A DNA stretch of 64,000 nucleotides, taken from NCBI RefSeq assembly GCF_004352915.1, contig NZ_SJSY01000075.1:124001-188000 (forward strand). The letters are read 5' to 3'. Numbering within the stretch: position 1 is the stretch's first letter; each line of letters begins with the position of its first letter. The notes beneath the pieces were generated by a model, which worked only from the letters and a program-made list of their open reading frames with translations, did not search any database and was not told the origin of the DNA. The position numbers were made by a program, and so were the translations under genes. Shown here piece by piece: positions 60,226-64,000 of this stretch. This stretch comes from Flavobacterium zhairuonense. Lineage in GTDB: Bacteria > Bacteroidota > Bacteroidia > Flavobacteriales > Flavobacteriaceae.

Positions 60226-61551
60226 ATGAAAAACTGGAAATTTTATAACGCTTTGTTTGTGAGAGTTTTGTTTGTGATGATTCTCTTTTTCTTCTGCGTT
60301 TTTCTGATTTATAAAATGTTTTATTATAACGCAATTTTGGTTGGCGTTTTTGTTTTTATAATGCTGGCCGAAATGTATTTCTATGTCAAAAATCAATTGC
60401 AGTTTTATGATAGAACGTTGCTTTCGATCTTGAAAAATGATTTCACAACGAATTTTCCCGAAGAGAATAGAAAAGACAATTTTGAGAGTTTGTATCTTTT
60501 GTATGAAACATTGAAAGTGCAACAACAAGAACAAACATCAAAAGAATTGATTTATCGTTCACTTTTGAATAATATTGACAGCGCCGCTTTGATTTTGGAA
60601 AAAGAAAACGACGACTGGAATATTTTTTTGATGAACGATTGTTTTTCGGATATGTTCAAAGTGCCAAAAGTGAGCCATTGGAAATACCTTAAAAATTATC
60701 TTCCCGCGCTTTGTTTAGAAATTGAGAAAACAGAATTCAGTGAATTAAAATCGGCAATTTCGATAAAAATTGAAGAACAGGATTTGCAGACTTTTATGCT
60801 TCAAACTTCAAGAACTCAAAGTTATAACAAAGAATATTTTATCATTTTATTAGATAGTATTCAGCGCGTTATAGAGAAAAAAGAGAAAGAAGCTTGGATC
60901 AATTTGATGAAAATTATTTCGCATGAATTGATGAATTCCTTAACGCCAATTCGTGCGCTTTCGCAGAATTTACTTCACATTGTCGATCAGGAAAAACTAG
61001 AAGAAGATGATTTTGATGATATAAAAAGCAGTATTTCTACGATTATAAATCGAAGCGATCATTTGCAGGTTTTTGTCGAAAATTACCGCAAATTGGCCAT
61101 GTTGCCAACGCCAACAAAAGTAATGACACCAATAAAAGAACTTTTTGACGATTGTCTTAAAGTGATGAGTCCGATTTTGAAATCTGAAAATATCGAATTG
61201 ATTAATGATATTCATAGTTCGCGTTCTATTTTGATCGATAAAAACCAAATGGAACAAGTAATTATTAATTTGATTACTAACAGTATTTATGCATTAAAAG
61301 AGAAGACAGAGAAGAAAATGTTTGTCTCAAGTTATACAGAAAACAACCGTTTTTTCATCTCCATTTCTGATAATGGAAAAGGGATTCCTTCTGAAATTCA
61401 AGACAAGGTTTTTCTTCCATTTTTCACCACCAGAAAAGATGGCGCCGGAATTGGCCTAACACTTTCTAAAAACATAATCGAAGCACACGGCGGTTACTTA
61501 AGCTATCAAACCGATGAAGATAAAACAAGTTTTGTGATTTGCTTGATTTAA
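60226..61551 (+). CDS. Sensor histidine kinase
   Basis: The 441-residue protein has two N-terminal membrane helices (ALFVRVLFVMILFFFCVFLI, then YNAILVGVFVFIMLAEMYFY) with almost no periplasmic loop, a PAS-like middle part, the phospho-acceptor H box (IISHELMNSLTPIRALSQNL) and a HATPase domain with N box VIINLITNSIYALK, G1 ISDNGKGIP and G2 GAGIGLTLSKNI. Its partner is surely the NtrC-type regulator 158 nt upstream. The lack of a sensing loop suggests it reads a membrane or cytoplasmic signal such as envelope stress. Confidence 0.92.
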   Translation: MKNWKFYNALFVRVLFVMILFFFCVFLIYKMFYYNAILVGVFVFIMLAEMYFYVKNQLQFYDRTLLSILKNDFTTNFPEENRKDNFESLYLLYETLKVQQQEQTSKELIYRSLLNNIDSAALILEKENDDWNIFLMNDCFSDMFKVPKVSHWKYLKNYLPALCLEIEKTEFSELKSAISIKIEEQDLQTFMLQTSRTQSYNKEYFIILLDSIQRVIEKKEKEAWINLMKIISHELMNSLTPIRALSQNLLHIVDQEKLEEDDFDDIKSSISTIINRSDHLQVFVENYRKLAMLPTPTKVMTPIKELFDDCLKVMSPILKSENIELINDIHSSRSILIDKNQMEQVIINLITNSIYALKEKTEKKMFVSSYTENNRFFISISDNGKGIPSEIQDKVFLPFFTTRKDGAGIGLTLSKNIIEAHGGYLSYQTDEDKTSFVICLI

Positions 61552-61629
61552 AAAAATGAAACATATAAGTTATATAAGTTCATTTTATGCTTTATCAAAA
61601 ATGAAAGTCAAAAGTATTGCACGCATTTT

Positions 61630-61729
61630 TGTCATCCCGAGGAAGGAGGGATCACACGCGAGACTCGACAAAGATTGTCTATTCACGTTACGGAGTTTCT
61701 AGTGTGATCCCTCCCTCCTCGGGATGACA
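61630..61729. repeat. Palindromic repeat, GTCAT family (copy 2)
   Basis: Outer arms TGTCATCCCGAGGA/TCCTCGGGATGACA and inner arms GGATCACAC/GTGTGATCC frame a CGACAAAGATT segment. It is a second copy of 37881-37982 with paired changes in the stems. It lies between the convergent kinase and alkyltransferase-like genes. The rest of 61552-61818 shows nothing else. Confidence 0.85.
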
Positions 61730-61818
61730 AGATTGTGTTTGTTTTGTTGTATAAAGAAAACTTTAAAGAAGAAGCTTTGCGAGATTAAAAGAACAAAGTA
61801 AGAATGGACTTATATCAC

Positions 61819-62148
61819 TTATATGGTGGAAATTTCAGGTTGCCAAAAGTGTTTTTCGAAGTCAACGATTTGATTATCTATAACTTTAACGCCTTCGTTT
61901 TCTAAAAGTTGCTGCATTAAATTGGTTCCGTCAAAATGATGTTTGCCGGTCAAAAGACCTTTTCGGTTAACGACTCTGTGCGCGGGAACATCATCCATGT
62001 TATGACAGGCATTCATTGCCCATCCAACCATTCGGGCAGAGCGTGCGGTTCCTAAAGCTTTTGCAATTGCGCCATAAGAAGTCACTTTCCCAAACGGAAT
62101 TTGTCTGGCAACTGCATAAACTCTTTCAAAAAAATTTTCCTCAGCCAT
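61819..62148 (-). CDS. Alkyltransferase-like protein (MGMT family without the active Cys)
   Basis: The ATG at 62148 (MAEENFFERVYAVARQIPFG) gives 109 residues; an in-frame GTG four codons earlier is less likely. The DNA-binding part matches MGMT (GKVTSYGAIAKALGTARSAR, VGWAMNACHNMDDVPAHRVV), but the alkyl-accepting PCHR motif reads PAHR. It is thus an alkyltransferase-like (ATL) protein, which binds O6-alkylguanine without repairing it and hands the lesion to nucleotide excision repair. It is a single gene bordered by repeats. Confidence 0.9.
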   Translation of the reverse strand: MAEENFFERVYAVARQIPFGKVTSYGAIAKALGTARSARMVGWAMNACHNMDDVPAHRVVNRKGLLTGKHHFDGTNLMQQLLENEGVKVIDNQIVDFEKHFWQPEISTI

Positions 62149-62196
62149 AGGTTTTGCCACAGATTATAAGATTAAAATGATTTTAAAAAAAAATGG

Positions 62197-62284
62197 TTTC
62201 ACGCAGATTCAGCAGATTTTAGCAGATTAAAATTAAATAAAAAATCCATTTAGATCGGCTAAAATCTGGTGAATCTGCGTGAAA
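62197..62284. repeat. Palindromic repeat with 24-bp arms
   Basis: TTTCACGCAGATTCAGCAGA and onward (62197-62220) pairs with 62261-62284 at 23 of 24 positions. It lies between two genes on the minus strand, in the upstream region of the ATL gene. Confidence 0.8.
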
Positions 62285-62301
62285 TATTACAAGTAATTTT
62301 T

Positions 62302-62940
62302 TTATCCGAAATAATAATTCAGAATATTGAAAAGTGTTGCAACAGCGACTAATCCGGTAATACTTCCGATAATCGTATTCATGTTGCGCATAAAGTAATC
62401 GGTTTTCTTTTCTATTCTTCCGAAGAAAGCAATATAGCTGTATAAAATTCCAAAAGCACCAAGGACTGAGCCTAATACAAAAGTCAAAATAATTGTGTTT
62501 TCGAATACAAAAAGATTGTACGAAGCTAATGTAACACTTACAACAACGTAATACGGAATTGGGAAAAAATTCAATCCAGAAAGGAGCATTCCAAGAAAGA
62601 AACGGCTTTTTTTGCTGCTCTTTTTGATTTTCGTTTTTTTCTTTGCTACAGGGTCTTTTGCAAAAAATAAAAAGTAAATGGTTAAGATCGAAAAAATGAC
62701 AAAACCAACTTCGCGTAAAAGCGTTACAACATCTGGACGATTATCTATAACACGAGCAAATAATACAGCAACAAAAGCTTGGAAAAAAATAACAAAAACA
62801 GCACCGATTACAAATGACAAAGCATTCTTTTTTCCCTCTTTCATTTTTATTTTGGCTGCGGTCATATTGAGCAATCCCGGAGGAATAGTCCCAATTGCAG
62901 CGGCAATAAAACCTGAAAGTAATGGTGTAAGGTAAGTCAT
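62302..62940 (-). CDS. LysE-family exporter
   Basis: The 212-residue protein has about six hydrophobic helices and the LysE-type opening LLSGFIAAAIGTIPPGLLNM with a conserved GxxPPGxxN, followed by a Lys-rich cytoplasmic loop (KKKTKIKKSSKKS) and ALGFxxxNP-like SGLNFFPIPYYVV. Members export amino acids or other small molecules. The substrate is unknown. It ends after trmB on the same strand with a 43-nt gap and may be cotranscribed with it. Confidence 0.82.
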   Translation of the reverse strand: MTYLTPLLSGFIAAAIGTIPPGLLNMTAAKIKMKEGKKNALSFVIGAVFVIFFQAFVAVLFARVIDNRPDVVTLLREVGFVIFSILTIYFLFFAKDPVAKKKTKIKKSSKKSRFFLGMLLSGLNFFPIPYYVVVSVTLASYNLFVFENTIILTFVLGSVLGAFGILYSYIAFFGRIEKKTDYFMRNMNTIIGSITGLVAVATLFNILNYYFG

Positions 62941-62983
62941 TTAGTAATTAAAATCGGTTAAAATAAAGGTTTCAAAATCAAGG

Positions 62984-63661
62984 TTAGTCCTTAATTTTGA
63001 AACGAATATACGTAATTGCCTTGTTAATTTCTAAATATTGTTTTTCGTAAAATGTCTGAATTGAAGTTACGACTTCTGGACTTCCTTCGTTTTTGTAAAC
63101 ATTATGGTTGGCATAAAGTACTTCATGTCCTTCGCCATGAAGCAATCCAAGCGTATACCCGTGCATAAATTCGCTGTCGGTTTTTAAGTTTACGACACCG
63201 TCTTTTTTCAGGATTTTTTTGTATAATTTCAAGAACTCAGAATTCGTCATTCTGTGTTTTGTTCTCTTGTATTTGATTTGTGGATCTGGAAAAGTAATCC
63301 AGATTTCATCTACTTCGCCTTCAGCAAAAATATGATTGATCAATTCGATTTGAGTACGAACGAAAGCAACATTATGAAGTCCGTTTTCAACAGCAGTTTT
63401 AGCGCCTCTCCAGAAACGAGCGCCTTTAATATCAATTCCGATAAAATTTTTGTTAGGATATTTTTCAGCTAGTCCAACAGAATATTCACCTTTTCCACAT
63501 CCTAATTCTAAAACTAATGGATTATCATTTTTAAAGAAATCAGAATTCCATTTTCCTTTCAAAGGCATTAAATCGCCTACAACTTCCTCTCTGGTTGGTT
63601 GAAAAACATTTTGAAATGTTTCGTTTTCTCTGAATCTCTTAAGTTTATTTTTACTTCCCAC
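62984..63661 (-). CDS. trmB: tRNA (guanine46-N7)-methyltransferase
   Basis: I prefer a GTG start at 63659-63661 because it gives MGSKNKLKRFRENETF, the usual opening in this phylum; an in-frame TTG at 63682 would add seven residues. The 225-residue protein has LVLELGCGKGEYSVGLAEKY (SAM motif), NFIGIDIKGARFWRGAK, and the TrmB signature DEIWITFPDPQIKYKRTKHR. It methylates G46 in the variable loop of tRNAs. Confidence 0.93.
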   Translation of the reverse strand: MGSKNKLKRFRENETFQNVFQPTREEVVGDLMPLKGKWNSDFFKNDNPLVLELGCGKGEYSVGLAEKYPNKNFIGIDIKGARFWRGAKTAVENGLHNVAFVRTQIELINHIFAEGEVDEIWITFPDPQIKYKRTKHRMTNSEFLKLYKKILKKDGVVNLKTDSEFMHGYTLGLLHGEGHEVLYANHNVYKNEGSPEVVTSIQTFYEKQYLEINKAITYIRFKIKD

Positions 63662-63805
63662 TTTTACAAAAATTTTCCGCAAAATTAAGGAATATAAACG
63701 AATGAAATGCTGTAAGTAGGTTTAAATGTTTTTCGCTACAGATTTGCTTCGCCTTTTCGCTATCGCTCGGGTCACAGATTAAAAAGATTTTTTTAAAGCA
63801 TATTT

Positions 63806-63976
63806 ATATAGTCCCTACGGGACAAGATCAAGATAGTGCATTATTTGTTTTTACCAATGTTTAATCTTTACGAGATTTATCTGAGTTAAGAAGTATTTTT
63901 ATAGTTATTCCGTTAGGAATAAAATATCGGTAGAAAACAATGTATATAAATAAAAAATGTCCCGTAGGGACTATAT
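63806..63976. repeat. Composite palindromic element (GTCCCTACGGGAC type)
   Basis: The 18-bp outer arms ATATAGTCCCTACGGGAC (63806-63823) and the exact complement (63959-63976) enclose an inner TATTCCGTTAGGAATA hairpin near 63905-63920. The arms are themselves palindromic (GTCCCTACGGGAC). No gene is seen from 63683 to the window end. Its plan, outer arms plus a small internal hairpin, is like that of 30631-30776. Confidence 0.8.
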
Positions 63977-64000
63977 GTTTAAAATGTTTCCGCCACAAAT

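Overview
The window is an AT-rich chromosomal segment of a member of the Bacteroidota, most likely a Flavobacterium. The evidence is: promoters of the TTG-N19-TAnnTTTG type upstream of leuC and asd; a MurF-alanine racemase fusion; a DnaE with an N-terminal proofreading exonuclease; ribosomal protein S16 with a long Ala/Glu tail; a TonB-dependent receptor with an N-terminal carboxypeptidase-like domain; and many long palindromic intergenic repeats. Most of the window is housekeeping sequence. No phage, insertion sequence or CRISPR array is visible.

Layout. 0-8 kb: end of a LysR regulator, tRNA-Ser(GGA), a nitrilase-type amidohydrolase with an AraC regulator, a frameshifted receiver-like gene, an SGNH lipoprotein with a decayed second copy of its 3' end, a DUF3050 protein, a glutaryl-CoA-dehydrogenase-like enzyme and a membrane-anchored TPR/AraC regulator. 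8-20 kb: an accessory island for small exported peptides (below), ending in an S41 peptidase. 20-30 kb: trmN6, rimM-rpsP, a lipoprotein, an RRM protein and the leucine operon leuC-leuD-methyltransferase-leuA-leuB. 29-46 kb: AraC regulator, SDR, dnaE, outer-membrane barrel, Gfo/Idh/MocA oxidoreductase, prolyl oligopeptidase, TonB receptor with a small His/Cys-rich neighbour, second barrel, PAP2-like membrane protein. 46-53.6 kb: murF-alr, mscL, asd, DUF6058 protein, ferredoxin, a secreted protein, Nfu-type and Mrp-type Fe-S proteins. 53.8-61.6 kb: MacB-like efflux (permease, ATPase, adaptor) divergent from an NtrC-type regulator and followed by its histidine kinase. 61.6-64 kb: an alkyltransferase-like protein, a LysE exporter, trmB and repeats.

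The most interesting region is 8.17-18.6 kb. It holds nine short genes for peptides with double-glycine-type (C39) leaders, only a few of them similar to each other. With them are a VKOR-thioredoxin fusion that starts with a C39-like domain, an XRE regulator, a TlpA-like thioredoxin, a peptidase-containing ABC transporter (C39 triad Cys15/His88/Asp104) and a HlyD adaptor. The seven plus-strand peptides have no cysteine in the leader and exactly 2, 2, 2, 6, 4, 4 and 6 cysteines in the core. With two dedicated oxidoreductases, this points to exported peptides folded by disulfide bonds. Two further peptides on the other strand have no cysteine. Three precursor genes carry the same predicted H-type pseudoknot 30-33 nt before the start codon. 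The island also contains debris of extra copies: a 354-bp tandem duplication, a transporter fragment and a broken second VKOR N-terminus. It appears to have expanded and lost peptide genes recently. No modifying enzyme (LanB, LanM, ATP-grasp, radical SAM) is visible in the window.
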